A stretch of 32,850 nt of DNA from Pseudomonadota bacterium (GTDB lineage Bacteria; Tectomicrobia; Entotheonellia; Entotheonellales; Entotheonellaceae). The first letter of the stretch is position 1; the number at the start of each line of letters is the position of its first letter. The notes below the pieces were generated by a model. The model saw only the letters and a list, made by a program, of their open reading frames with translations, did not search any database and was not told the origin of the DNA. The DNA lies in assembly GCA_005777235.1 (NCBI GenBank), contig SXND01000130.1:1-32850 (forward strand). The letters are read 5' to 3'. Below are positions 8,162 through 16,097 of this stretch, piece after piece. The position numbers and the translations under genes were made by a program.

Positions 8162-8194
8162 GTGATACTTATCACGCTTCCAAGGTCTCCTCAA
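8162..8194 (-). promoter_or_regulatory. Palindrome and possible promoter of the TIR-MoxR operon
   Basis: GTGATA and TATCAC (8162-8167 and 8170-8175) form a perfect 6-bp inverted repeat around CT, in the 181-bp gap between the divergent TIR and Uma2 genes. On the minus strand TTGAGG (8194-8189) and TAAGTA (8171-8166), 17 bases apart, could be -35 and -10, which would place the palindrome over the -10. This is the layout of a repressor site. The promoter match is weak and the repressor is not known. Confidence 0.35.
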
Positions 8195-8237
8195 GCGGCC
8201 ATAAGCGGGTACACACCCGGTCCCCACGAGGTGAGCA

Positions 8238-8246
8238 TGCTATAAT
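8238..8246 (+). promoter_or_regulatory. Extended -10 promoter of the Uma2 gene
   Basis: TGCTATAAT, a perfect -10 hexamer with the upstream TG of an extended -10. No convincing -35 is seen at the right spacing. It lies 28 bases before the GTG start, which has its own GAGGAGAAGA ribosome site. Confidence 0.6.
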
Positions 8247-8273
8247 CCAGCGCATCCATAGAGGAGAAGAGCC

Positions 8274-8819
8274 GTGAGTACCAAAACACTCGCCACACTC
8301 GACGATCTGTATAAGGTCGAAGGCAAGGCCGAACTGGTACATGGGGAGATTGTCCGCATGGCGCCAACGGGAGGAAGACCGAGTCGGGCAAGTCTTGAGA
8401 TTGCCATGCGTTTGCGTCTCTATGAGCGCGAGTATGGCGGTGGGTATGCCTTTCCGAATAATGTGGCGTTCGCTGTCACGTTACCACATCGCGAAGCGTT
8501 CAGTCCAGATGCCTCATGGTATGTCGGCTCCGTTCCTGACATGCGTTTTCCGCCGGGTGCCCCAGTATTCGCCGCCGAGGTACGCAGTCAGTATGATTAC
8601 GGCCCGGCAGCAGAACGTGAGATGGCAGCCAAACGCGCTGACTATTTCGCCTGTGGTACCCTGGTGCTGTGGGATGTGGACTTACTGAGTGATGACGTTA
8701 TCAAGTCCTACAAGGCCAGTGATCCTGCATCCCCGGTGATATTCCGGCGTGGCGAGAGCGCCGACGCGGAACCCGCCGTACCAGGATGGCGGCTGGCCGT
8801 GAACGATCTTTTTGAGTAA
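8274..8819 (+). CDS. Uma2-family putative restriction-endonuclease-fold protein (DUF820)
   Basis: 181 aa, usual length for the family. Uma2 proteins share the PD-(D/E)XK nuclease fold. The catalytic pattern can be followed as SPDAS (Asp79), then AAEVRS (Glu102, with Arg104 in place of the common Lys or Leu/Val), then the helix REMAAKRADYFACG (Lys120). The N-terminal EGKAELVHGEIVRMAPTGG is also typical. Function is unproven in the family; nuclease activity is deduced from the fold. The start is GTG 8274, with a strong ribosome site and the extended -10 promoter upstream. It diverges from the TIR operon. Such genes multiply in large genomes, so a link with the TIR system is not implied. Confidence 0.88.
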   Translation: MSTKTLATLDDLYKVEGKAELVHGEIVRMAPTGGRPSRASLEIAMRLRLYEREYGGGYAFPNNVAFAVTLPHREAFSPDASWYVGSVPDMRFPPGAPVFAAEVRSQYDYGPAAEREMAAKRADYFACGTLVLWDVDLLSDDVIKSYKASDPASPVIFRRGESADAEPAVPGWRLAVNDLFE

Positions 8820-8875
8820 CTAAGGAGAGCTGGTAGGTACTCGGCTGGTGTGCCCATAGCATCGCGGGTTCACAC

Positions 8876-8904
8876 TTGACCTGCCCTGAGCCTTCCCGTA
8901 GAGT
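8876..8904 (+). promoter_or_regulatory. Sigma70-type promoter of grdCA
   Basis: TTGACC and TAGAGT separated by exactly 17 bases, ending 52 bases before the grdC start. It is the only good match in the 137-bp gap after the Uma2 gene and gives a leader of about 45 bases. Confidence 0.6.
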
Positions 8905-8956
8905 CTGCCCATGGTGTACTCCCTCGGTGCGGGCAGAACCTGGCAAAGGACATGGC

Positions 8957-10432
8957 GTGACGCAAACTCTCGAACAGCCGGTCATCCGTGGCGTGCGTGT
9001 CTTCCTGGCCCATACGCCGGGCCTCGTGCGCTATGGTTCCAAACCGAGCCGCGACATGGCCCGTGATGCCGGCATCGCTGACGCCATCAGTACGCATCTG
9101 CGCAGCTACGACGCGGCGCTGGCCTATCCGCCCAATCGCGCCTTCCTGGGCCACATCCATCCTGATACCCTGGCCAGCATACCGCAGCCGTGGTTTACCA
9201 GTACCACGCCCACGACGCGCTGGGGTGCGCATGGCGAGCTGATGCCCGAAGCAGAATTTTATGGCCTGCTGAAAATCTGCGATGTCTTTGATCTGCTGCA
9301 TCTTGAAGCGGGTTTTGTCGAAGAAACACGGCACGCCCTCGCGGGGCATCCCTTGCTCACGGCGGCAGATCTGGCCCGGCTGGGCCCTGGAGTCTCAGCA
9401 GCGGACATTACCGCGCAGTGCCAGGGCAGCATGCCAGCGCTGCCGCTGTCTCTGCGTGACGGACGCCGCATTGGCTGCATGCTGGCAGCGCACGAAGCGG
9501 ACAGCTCCCTGCAGGCCGATGTGCTGCTGGAGAATCTGGCCTGCAAAGCCTCGGCGGTGATGGCCTTGCGCACGTTGTTGGCCCAAGAACAGGTCGATCC
9601 GCTGACCATTCCCTATGTGCTCAACAGTGGTGAAGAGGCCGTGGGGGATCGCTACCAGCGCGGTGGCGGCAACCTGGCCAAGGCCATCGCGGAGATGAGC
9701 CATTGTCAGGAGGCGACTGGGGTGGACATCAAAGGCTTTTGCTGCGGTCCAGTACATGCGCTCACTCTAGCCGGCAGTCTGGTCAGTTCCCGAGTGTTCT
9801 CGCAGGTGGCCGTGGTTGGGGGCTGCGCCCTGTCCAAGCTGGGCATGAAGTACCGCGGCCATCTGCAACACGATCAACCCATTTTAGAGGATGTGCTGGC
9901 CGCGGTCGCCATCCTGGTGGGGCCGGATGATGGCCAGTCGCCTCGGCTGCGCCTCGACAGCCTCGGACGGCATACTGTGGCCGCTGGTTCGTCGCAAAAG
10001 ACCATTTTCGAGCATCTGGTGAGCGAACCCCTGGCGCGGCTGGGCTTACACTTTACGGACGTCGATAAGTACGCCACCGAGTTGCATAACCCGGAGCTGA
10101 CCGAGCCCGCCGGTAGTGGCAATGTGCCGCAACTCAATTACCGGGTCATTGCCGGGCTCGCGGTCCTGCGCAAGGAGATTACCCTAGCGCAGGTGCCGGC
10201 GTTTGTGGCTAAGCATGGCATGCCAGGGTTCTCACCCACGCAGGGCCATATTGCCTCAGCGGTGCCGTTCCTGGCGCATGCCGTGGATGGCCTGCGTGAT
10301 GGCAGCCTGCAACGTGTGATGGTGCTGGCCAAGGGCAGCCTGTTTCTTGGGCGCATGACACAGATGGCCGATGGCATGTCGTTTCTCCTGGAGCGTAATG
10401 CTGCAGGACAACCCGGAGGGGAAAACGTATGA
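8957..10432 (+). CDS. grdC: Glycine/sarcosine/betaine reductase complex component C, beta subunit (GrdC)
   Basis: 491 aa from GTG 8957, with AAAGGA six bases upstream; an open frame from 8876 adds 27 unrelated residues. It follows GrdC through its length: [79 protein letters not shown] (thiolase/KAS-III-like catalytic Cys), [41 protein letters not shown] and [15 protein letters not shown]. In glycine-fermenting anaerobes, protein C releases acetyl phosphate from the carboxymethyl-selenocysteine of GrdA. Its stop overlaps the grdA start (ATGA at 10429-10432), so the two are coupled. The usual partner GrdD is not found beside it. In a non-clostridial genome the physiological reaction is uncertain. 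Confidence 0.93.
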   Translation: MTQTLEQPVIRGVRVFLAHTPGLVRYGSKPSRDMARDAGIADAISTHLRSYDAALAYPPNRAFLGHIHPDTLASIPQPWFTSTTPTTRWGAHGELMPEAEFYGLLKICDVFDLLHLEAGFVEETRHALAGHPLLTAADLARLGPGVSAADITAQCQGSMPALPLSLRDGRRIGCMLAAHEADSSLQADVLLENLACKASAVMALRTLLAQEQVDPLTIPYVLNSGEEAVGDRYQRGGGNLAKAIAEMSHCQEATGVDIKGFCCGPVHALTLAGSLVSSRVFSQVAVVGGCALSKLGMKYRGHLQHDQPILEDVLAAVAILVGPDDGQSPRLRLDSLGRHTVAAGSSQKTIFEHLVSEPLARLGLHFTDVDKYATELHNPELTEPAGSGNVPQLNYRVIAGLAVLRKEITLAQVPAFVAKHGMPGFSPTQGHIASAVPFLAHAVDGLRDGSLQRVMVLAKGSLFLGRMTQMADGMSFLLERNAAGQPGGENV

Positions 10433-10899
10433 ACTTGCAGGGCAAAAAAATCATTGCACTGGGTGAACGTGACGGCATCCAGGGCAGCGCCATTGCCGAG
10501 TGCGCCAGGAGTGCCGGGGCGGAAGTGGTGTTAGAGACGACCTACTGCTTCGTGTGAACGGCGGCTGGCGCCCTTGACCTGGAAGGTCAGGAAGATATTA
10601 AGCGGGTGGCCGAACGCTATAACCCTTCTGACGTCGTCGTCCTGCTCGGCACGCCGAATGCTGAGAGTAGCCGGCTCTACGCCATGACCGTCACCGAGGG
10701 CGATCCCTCCTGGGCCGGAGCCCTCGCCGGGGTGGCGCTGGGCTTGCCGGTGTATCACATCTTGGAAGAGGCCGTCAAAACGCAAGTCGCCCCGGAGGTC
10801 TACGAAGAGCACGTGGCCCTGATGGAGATGGTGCTGGAAGCCAGTGACATTGCCCAGGCCGTGCAGGATGTCCGGGTGCACACCACGCCAGGAGCCTAG
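10429..10899 (+). CDS. grdA: Glycine/sarcosine/betaine reductase selenoprotein A (GrdA), UGA = selenocysteine
   Basis: 156 codons with one in-frame TGA at 10555-10557 (residue 43). Reading the TGA as selenocysteine gives [18 protein letters not shown], the diagnostic GrdA redox motif CxxU (Cys40, Sec43). The rest of the protein is colinear with the family: [14 protein letters not shown] at the start, [42 protein letters not shown], and [14 protein letters not shown]. Length fits GrdA (about 157). A standard ORF caller splits it at the TGA. A hairpin suited to a bacterial SECIS follows. GrdA carries the carboxymethyl group from protein B to protein C. It overlaps grdC by 4 bp and is followed two bases later by the EVE-domain gene. 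Identification is very secure; function outside glycine fermenters is open. Confidence 0.95.
10573..10591 (+). promoter_or_regulatory. bSECIS-like hairpin of grdA
   Basis: An 8-bp stem (one G-U pair) closes a GGA loop: CTTGACCT / AGGTCAGG. The loop starts 24 bases after the UGA, and it has a leading G, as expected for bacterial SECIS elements that bind SelB inside the coding region. Covariation has not been tested. Confidence 0.65.
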
Positions 10900-10901
10900 T
10901 C

Positions 10902-11381
10902 ATGGCAGGTGCACAACGCTACTGGCTAGTCAAATCCGAGCCGAATCTGTACGCGATTGCGGACTTGCAGCGCGAGGGCCAGACGTGCTGGGATGGGGTG
11001 CGCAATTACCAGGCGCGCAACTTTATGCGCGATGCCATGCAGGTTGGTGATGGCGTGTTCTTCTACCACAGTAATACCCAGCCCATGGGTATTTATGGTA
11101 TCGCCGAGGTGGTGCGGGAAGCCTACCCGGACCACACGGCCATGGATCCCGCCGACAAACACTTTGATCCGAAAAGTGAGGCGGCCAATCCCACGTGGAT
11201 GATGGTGGATCTGGGCTACGTCGGGACGTTTCAGGAGCCGATCACGCTCGCAACTTTGAAACAGACTCCCGGCCTGGAGCAGATGCAGGTCATTCAACGT
11301 GGCAGTCGGCTGTCTGTGCAGCCTGTGACCCCAGCAGAGTGGGCTATTGTTGTGGCCCTAAGCCCGCTGGTCGACGCCTAG
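10902..11381 (+). CDS. EVE-domain protein
   Basis: 159 aa, a single EVE domain of the common bacterial thymocyte nuclear protein 1 type: YWLVKSEPNLYAI at 7-19, CWDGVRNYQARNFMRD near 29-44, VGDGVFFYHSN near 48, GIYGIAEVVREAYPDH near 63-78, DPKSEAANPTWMMVDLGYV, and LSVQPVTPAEW near 136. The EVE fold is related to YTH and PUA and reads modified bases in DNA or RNA. It starts two bases after grdA with GGAG eight bases upstream, so it is in the same transcript. EVE genes often ride with unrelated genes, so this gives no evidence for a link to selenium metabolism. Confidence 0.92.
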   Translation: MAGAQRYWLVKSEPNLYAIADLQREGQTCWDGVRNYQARNFMRDAMQVGDGVFFYHSNTQPMGIYGIAEVVREAYPDHTAMDPADKHFDPKSEAANPTWMMVDLGYVGTFQEPITLATLKQTPGLEQMQVIQRGSRLSVQPVTPAEWAIVVALSPLVDA

Positions 11382-11714
11382 ATGTCTGTTTCCTAAATAC
11401 ACCACCAGTGCTCCATGGTGTTTCCTGGGAGCGCCACGCTCCAGCGTGGCTTCTGGAGCCGGGCTGGAGCCCGGCGTTCCCAGGGTGGCACTGGCGTAGG
11501 ACTTACGACATGGACAGCTAGAGCCGGAGTCGGCGCCGCTCACAACCCTGCTGGGCGCCACGGCGCCAGAAACGCTATGCGCTGCGCCAGTTAGGGCGCC
11601 GCTCATGCTTGTCGCGCCAGTGCTCGACCGCTGCCCTGCCCTCCCTGGCTGTTCCATCCAGGCTCTACTGAGCCGTCACACGCTCTAGACGCGCTCTCCG
11701 ACCGTGCCCACGCC
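11382..11714. other. Intergenic stretch holding a hairpin repeat
   Basis: 333 bp between the EVE gene and the stop of mepA. Apart from the double-hairpin repeat listed separately, no coding frame with family features is seen. The small open frames here are compositionally random. Confidence 0.6.
11425..11483. repeat. REP/MITE-like double-hairpin element, 59 bp
   Basis: Two neighbouring hairpins: GCCACGC-TCCA-GCGTGGC (11433-11450) and GCCGGGC-TGGA-GCCCGGC (11458-11475). They are enclosed by an outer pair CTGGGA (11425-11430) / TCCCAG (11478-11483). The near-symmetric build, with the same design in both arms, marks a dispersed palindromic unit rather than a terminator. Only one copy is in the window. 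Confidence 0.65.
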
Positions 11715-12557
11715 TCACTTGTGGAGAATCTCCGTGCAAGCTGCGGGTAAAAGCGGCTTGGGAGCACTCGTCCGTTTCAGGGGTTTGCGTGCCTCCTCGG
11801 TGAACCACCACGCCAGCTCCGCCCCACAGCCATCGCCAGCTGGAATAGGCTCTTGCCCCTGACACTCGGCATCACCCCCTGGACAGCGTAGACGGACGTG
11901 GAAATGATCGTCATGCCCCCGCCATGGACGCAGCTTCTGGAGCCAGGGTGCTCCTGGAGATTGCAGACAGAGGGCCTGCTTAATCGCCGCGTTGACAAAA
12001 ATGCGCTCTACGGCCTCAAAACGGGCGGCACGCTGCAACAATTGCCCATGTTGTGGGGACCACTGGGACGTCAGCGTCCGCCCATCCGCCTGTACGAAAG
12101 AAGCAGCGCTGATGGTCTCCCGTTCCGCGGCGGGCAGCGGCTGGCTGTTTGGCAGCAGCATGAACCAGATGTCCACATCAAGACCCGTCTGGTGACTGGC
12201 ATGGCCGCTCGGTGTCGGACCGCCACGCGACTGGCCGAGATCGCCAAACGACAGCAGGCCGAGGCGCTGCTGCGTCGCTGCCGCCGCAAGGTCGTAGAGA
12301 TAGCGCATCAGCGTGGGATGGCCAAAAAAGCGCTGGCGATAGCGTCGCATGGTCTGGAAGCCAGGCCCATCAGGCGGCAAGGCCTCAGCGCCCTGCACGC
12401 AGCCCGCCGTGTACGATCCCACCGCACGTGGGGCACCAAGGGCAGGCGAGGTCACCGTACTCCAGCTCTGCGCGCTACTCACCGCAGGCACAAGACCCCA
12501 GAGTACCAGCATGGCGAGCCAGAAGCGTGGGCGGGAGCCCGTTGTCAGGTTAGTCAT
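11715..12557 (-). CDS. mepA: Penicillin-insensitive murein endopeptidase (MepA, peptidase M74)
   Basis: 280 aa. An N-terminal signal peptide (hydrophobic 12-25, likely cleavage after VSSAQ or near it) sends it to the periplasm. The LAS-type zinc motifs are present: GHASHQTGLDVDIW (His119, His122, Asp127) and GHDDHFHVRLRCP (His215, His218, His220). Conserved Cys residues at 53, 197, 225, 232 and 244 agree with the disulfides of MepA. The enzyme cleaves the D-alanyl-meso-diaminopimelate cross-link in peptidoglycan, which implies a Gram-negative-type cell wall. Its start overlaps the end of the LLM oxidoreductase gene by 8 bp on the same strand, so it is translated from that transcript. The C-terminal extension rich in Lys/Pro has no assigned role. 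Confidence 0.93.
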   Translation of the reverse strand: MTNLTTGSRPRFWLAMLVLWGLVPAVSSAQSWSTVTSPALGAPRAVGSYTAGCVQGAEALPPDGPGFQTMRRYRQRFFGHPTLMRYLYDLAAAATQQRLGLLSFGDLGQSRGGPTPSGHASHQTGLDVDIWFMLLPNSQPLPAAERETISAASFVQADGRTLTSQWSPQHGQLLQRAARFEAVERIFVNAAIKQALCLQSPGAPWLQKLRPWRGHDDHFHVRLRCPGGDAECQGQEPIPAGDGCGAELAWWFTEEARKPLKRTSAPKPLLPAACTEILHK

Positions 12558-13461
12558 GATAGCACGGCACCACTACCTCAGCGAGGCGGGCAAATTGTGC
12601 ATTGATACTGGGGCCAGTGGTCATGGGGCGCATGACAAACTTGGTGATCCCCACGGCGACAAAAGCATCAATGCAGCGCAGCACCGCATCGGGCGTGCGC
12701 CACGCCGCGTAGGTCTCGAACGGGAGGCGCGGATTGATGCGCTTCACCAAGGCCGCAATCTCGCCACTGATGTCTTCATCGCCAAAATGGAACGGCACGA
12801 TGGTGCCGTAGTGGTCTTCGGGCACGGTGCGTTGATAGGTCTCCGCGGCCTGGCGAATGGCACACACGGCTTTGCCGGCATCCTCCGGGGGTTGGTAGGA
12901 GCCCAGGAAGCCATCACCGAGGCGGCCAATCCGTTTGTAAGCGGCTGGGGAGCGTCCACCAAACCAGACGGGCAGGGGTTGTTGTTTCGGCTTGGGATAC
13001 AAGGTCAGTTCGTGCGTGTTGTAGAATTGCCCAGCATGGGTCACGGCATCTTCGCTCCATAAGCGACGCATCAGCGGGATGGCTTCATCCGTCATGGCTC
13101 CACGATGTTTGGGAGTCCGGCCCACCGCGAGCCATTCCGCCTCGTTATCGACCCCGAGCCCAAAGGCGGGGAGCATCCGACCGTTGCTCAGGAAATCAAT
13201 GGTGGCGATTTCTTTGGCCAACACGAGCGGATCACGCACGGGCATGACGGCGACGCTCATACCAAATTTGATACGTTTTGTGCGTCCGGCAATCATCGCC
13301 AGCCCGGTGATGGGCTCGAGCGCCGGGGTCGGATTGCGAATGCGGTCATTCAACCAGATCGAGTCCAGGCCGCTGTCCTCAATCAAGTCCACAAAATCCC
13401 AAAAATCTTGCGTCCGCACAAAAGGCCAGCCGCTAAAACCGACGCCGATACGGACTTTCAT
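12550..13461 (-). CDS. LLM-class flavin-dependent (F420-type) oxidoreductase
   Basis: 303 aa from ATG 13461. GGAG eight bases upstream supports it; ATG 13467 is possible, and the open frame up to 14127 is not coding. The bacterial luciferase-like TIM barrel is clear: VRIGVGFSGW, FVDLIEDSGLDSIWLNDR, PITGLAMIAGRTKRIKFGMSVAVMPVRDPLVLAKEIATID, GRMLPAFGLGV, and LPVWFGGRSPAAYKRIGRLGDGFL. The last pattern is frequent in F420-dependent reductases, but FMN cannot be excluded. Substrate unknown. It is transcribed from a good promoter 125 bases upstream and shares its transcript with mepA, an odd partner with no shared pathway. Confidence 0.9.
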   Translation of the reverse strand: MKVRIGVGFSGWPFVRTQDFWDFVDLIEDSGLDSIWLNDRIRNPTPALEPITGLAMIAGRTKRIKFGMSVAVMPVRDPLVLAKEIATIDFLSNGRMLPAFGLGVDNEAEWLAVGRTPKHRGAMTDEAIPLMRRLWSEDAVTHAGQFYNTHELTLYPKPKQQPLPVWFGGRSPAAYKRIGRLGDGFLGSYQPPEDAGKAVCAIRQAAETYQRTVPEDHYGTIVPFHFGDEDISGEIAALVKRINPRLPFETYAAWRTPDAVLRCIDAFVAVGITKFVMRPMTTGPSINAQFARLAEVVVPCYHD

Positions 13462-13593
13462 GCGCATGTCTCCATGGCGAGAGGACGAGGATGCACCCAC
13501 CCAGCAGCGACCAGCGCGCTGCACGGTATGACGCAGGGATGACAGGAGGCGACAGCGCCTGAGCCCTCTGACTCGCACAGCGCTAAGGGCGTT

Positions 13594-13622
13594 ATTATAC
13601 GTGCTCATCTCGCACCTGACAA
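13594..13622 (-). promoter_or_regulatory. Sigma70 promoter of the LLM oxidoreductase-mepA operon
   Basis: On the minus strand TTGTCA (13622-13617), 17 bases, then a perfect TATAAT (13599-13594). It is among the best promoter matches in the window. Predicted leader about 125 bases. The remaining DNA of this 303-bp gap (13462-13764) shows no other feature. Confidence 0.7.
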
Positions 13623-13764
13623 GCCGTCCAGAGGCGGGGGGCATCCGTGGAAGGGCTATGCCAGTGCATGCAGCGCAGGGCTGTGGCACAATACGCACAC
13701 AGGATGGAGAGGTTGGACGGTATATGCCGTATCGCCGCGCGGCGCGGAAGAGGGGGGCAGGGGC

Positions 13765-14757
13765 ATGGTTCATGTGATCGATATGCACAACCACCTGGTA
13801 GCGCCAGAGGTGGTGGCGTTTTTGGAGCGCGAAGGCGCGCACTACAACACGCGGATTATCGAGCGCGAGGGGCAACGCTTTTTTGTCATCCAGGACAGCG
13901 CGCGACGTCCGCTGCATGCCAGGATCACCCAGGTCGAAGCCCGCCTGAGCGACATGGACACCGAAGGCGTGGACATCCAGGCCATCTCCTGCGTACCGTT
14001 TGTGATGTACCCCGAGGTCTCGGCCGAACGCGGGCTGGCCATCGCGCAAGTCAATAATGATGCCCTGGCTGCTTCCTGCGCACGGTATCCAGCACGCTTT
14101 CTGCCGCTCGCTTCGGTACCGCTGCAAGACCCACCCGCGGCGGCACGTGAGTTAGAACGTGCCGCCCAACTCGGGCTGCGCGGTGTCGAGATCCCGCCGC
14201 ACGTGCAGGGGCAGGGTCTGGACGAGCCACCATTCGCCGTCTTTTGGGACGCGGCGGAAGCCCTGGGTATGGTCGTCTGCATCCACCCGTTTGAGGCAAC
14301 CCCACAGGGTATGCTGGCGCGCTATAACTTGGGGAACCTCGTGGGCAACCTGTACGACACGGGCCTGGCGGCGGCGCTGCTCATCTACGGCGGCGTGTTG
14401 GAGCGCCATCCGGCCCTGCGCGTTGTCCTGTATCATGGCGGGGGTGCCCTGCCCAGCCTGCTCGGGCGACTCGACATGGGGTATCGCATGTCCCCGGAGT
14501 GCCGAACGGCCATCCCACGCCCGCCGTCCACCTACGTCACGCAGTGCACCTTCGACACCGTAGCCTTCCGTCCCGACATGCTGCGCTATCTCGTCAGTGC
14601 CTACGGTAAGGAGTGTCTGGTCATGGGCAGTGACTACCCCCTCCCAGCAGGTGTGGCCCACCCAGTGGCCGAGGTGCGAGCGTTGGGGCTGGCGCCTGAT
14701 ATCGAAGAAGCGGTGCTGGGGGGGAATGCCAGCCGGTTGCTGCGTTTGACCACCTGA
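13765..14757 (+). CDS. Amidohydrolase family 2 (ACMSD-like metal-dependent hydrolase)
   Basis: 330 aa. DMHNHL at 6-11 gives the HxH metal pair (His8, His10). CIHPFEA near 172, LYHGGGALPSLLGRLDMGY near 222-240, and GSDYPLP near 292 give the later metal ligands and the catalytic Asp of the decarboxylase/hydrolase branch that includes ACMSD and gamma-resorcylate decarboxylase. The family acts on aromatic or amino-muconate substrates in the cytosol; the exact substrate cannot be told. ATG 13765 has GGGGGGCAGGGG upstream. It diverges from the LLM oxidoreductase gene. Neighbouring LLM and amidohydrolase genes are common in degradative gene sets of soil bacteria, but a joint pathway is only a guess. 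Confidence 0.9.
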   Translation: MVHVIDMHNHLVAPEVVAFLEREGAHYNTRIIEREGQRFFVIQDSARRPLHARITQVEARLSDMDTEGVDIQAISCVPFVMYPEVSAERGLAIAQVNNDALAASCARYPARFLPLASVPLQDPPAAARELERAAQLGLRGVEIPPHVQGQGLDEPPFAVFWDAAEALGMVVCIHPFEATPQGMLARYNLGNLVGNLYDTGLAAALLIYGGVLERHPALRVVLYHGGGALPSLLGRLDMGYRMSPECRTAIPRPPSTYVTQCTFDTVAFRPDMLRYLVSAYGKECLVMGSDYPLPAGVAHPVAEVRALGLAPDIEEAVLGGNASRLLRLTT

Positions 14758-15158
14758 GCCGCCCGCCGTACGCGCTCAGCATCTCGCGATGGGCGTGTCC
14801 TTTCTGCATCGTGGGGAGCACATTTGCAGATTGATTCAGGGATCTTTGCAGCCTGTGCACAGGTTGGTGCGAGTCAAGTGACGTATGATTACTGCTGCGA
14901 CGGTGCAGGCCCGTTACCTGTACCGTCTCTTTCCTGGTCACGCAGGGGATGTCCACATGGAGAGCACTGGCAGGCTGTGCCCAGCAGTGTCCAAGGCTTC
15001 TCGCACAGCGTCACATGCTACACATGGGACTTCTCCTGTCGGCTTTGGCCGCGCTACTCGACGTCCTCTCCGCACATGGTGTTCACCGCATCAGCCTGCT
15101 ATACTCCATGGCATTGACTCGCCTGTTCTCGCTGTGGTGTTGGAGAAAGGGTTGCGGC
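14758..15158. other. 401-bp intergenic stretch with a 12-bp palindrome
   Basis: No gene is supported here. An open frame runs from 14949 into the radical SAM gene, but its first 70 codons are not like the family. A perfect palindrome CCTGTGCACAGG lies at 14852-14863 and could be a binding site. The promoter near 15100 is given separately. Confidence 0.5.
15097..15105 (+). promoter_or_regulatory. Extended -10 promoter of the radical SAM gene
   Basis: TGCTATACT: -10 hexamer with extended TG, 54 bases before the start codon. No clear -35 is seen. Confidence 0.45.
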
Positions 15159-16097
15159 ATGCCTCCACCGACTCTCCCCCGTCCTGGCCAGCGTTATGTC
15201 CGCTTTGCCGCGCATCTCCGGCGCACCTTTGGCTGTCGGGTGCACAAAATTTCCATCGACGCGGGCTTTACCTGCCCCAACCGCGACGGCACGGTGGCCG
15301 TCGGTGGCTGTATCTATTGTAACAATGCCAGCTTCAGTCCAGGCAATCGGCGTGTGTCGGTGACGGAACAACTGGCCCAGGGCAAACGTGTGGTCCAGCA
15401 ACGCTACGGCGCCGACAAATTCCTGGCCTACTTTCAAGCCTACAGCAACACCTATAGCGACATACAACAGCTCCAACGGCTGTATGACGAAGCCCTCGCC
15501 TGCGAGGATGTCGTGGGGTTGGCGATTGGCACGCGCCCGGACTGTGTGCCAGATGCGGTGTTGGATTTGCTGGCCGACTACGCCACGCGCACGTATGTCT
15601 GGCTGGAACTCGGCCTGGAATCCGGCCACGAGCAGACCCTCGTCTGGCTCAACCGGGGGCATACGGTGGCCGCGTTCGATGATGCGGTGCACCGCGCGCA
15701 GCAACGTCGCCTCCAGCTCTGCGCCCACGTCATACTCGGCCTACCTGGGGAGTCCTCGGCTGACATGCTGGCCACGATGCAGCGACTCGCCGCCCTCCAC
15801 CTCGATGCGATCAAACTCCATCACCTGCATGTGGTGCGTCACACCGTGCTGGAAAAACAGTATCACCAGGGCAAGGTGCCCCTTCTGAGTCTGGACGAGT
15901 ACGCCACCCTGGTGGTTGACTGCCTGGAGGTGCTGCCTCCCGAGATGATCATCATGCGCCTGATGGGCGATGCGCCGCGCGATATGCTGGTGGCACCGAC
16001 CTGGTCGCTGCACAAACGCGCCGCGCTCCAACGTATCGAACAGGAGCTCGAACGGCGCGACACGTATCAGGGGAGACGGTACCACGAGAGCGGTTAG
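15159..16097 (+). CDS. TIGR01212-family (YhcC-like) radical SAM protein
   Basis: 312 aa from ATG 15159, with GGAGAAAGG eight bases upstream. The N-terminus has the iron-sulfur cluster cysteines in the spacing of YhcC: FTCPNRDGT (Cys39) and GGCIYCNN (Cys51, Cys54). This differs from the ordinary CxxxCxxC. It is followed by FLAYFQAYSNTYSD, GLAIGTRPDC, WLELGLESGHEQTL, HVILGLPGES and the C-terminal MRLMGDAPRD. Length matches the family. Radical SAM enzymes use a 4Fe-4S cluster to split S-adenosylmethionine; the reaction of YhcC proteins is not settled. Its TAG stop overlaps the TAA of the facing small membrane-protein gene in the four bases TTAG. Confidence 0.92.
   Translation: MPPPTLPRPGQRYVRFAAHLRRTFGCRVHKISIDAGFTCPNRDGTVAVGGCIYCNNASFSPGNRRVSVTEQLAQGKRVVQQRYGADKFLAYFQAYSNTYSDIQQLQRLYDEALACEDVVGLAIGTRPDCVPDAVLDLLADYATRTYVWLELGLESGHEQTLVWLNRGHTVAAFDDAVHRAQQRRLQLCAHVILGLPGESSADMLATMQRLAALHLDAIKLHHLHVVRHTVLEKQYHQGKVPLLSLDEYATLVVDCLEVLPPEMIIMRLMGDAPRDMLVAPTWSLHKRAALQRIEQELERRDTYQGRRYHESG

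Noticed and set aside
11490..11520. CGTAGGACTTACG as the end of an IS element
   Set aside because: Similar strings occur at some IS ends, but no partner end or transposase remnant was found nearby.
13462..14127. N-terminal extension of the LLM oxidoreductase frame to 14127
   Set aside because: It crosses the promoter and runs antisense to the amidohydrolase gene; the family starts at 13461 with a good ribosome site.
14949..15158. N-terminal extension of the radical SAM frame
   Set aside because: Seventy residues rich in Leu/Cys/Trp have no likeness to YhcC proteins, and the ATG at 15159 has a good ribosome site and promoter.
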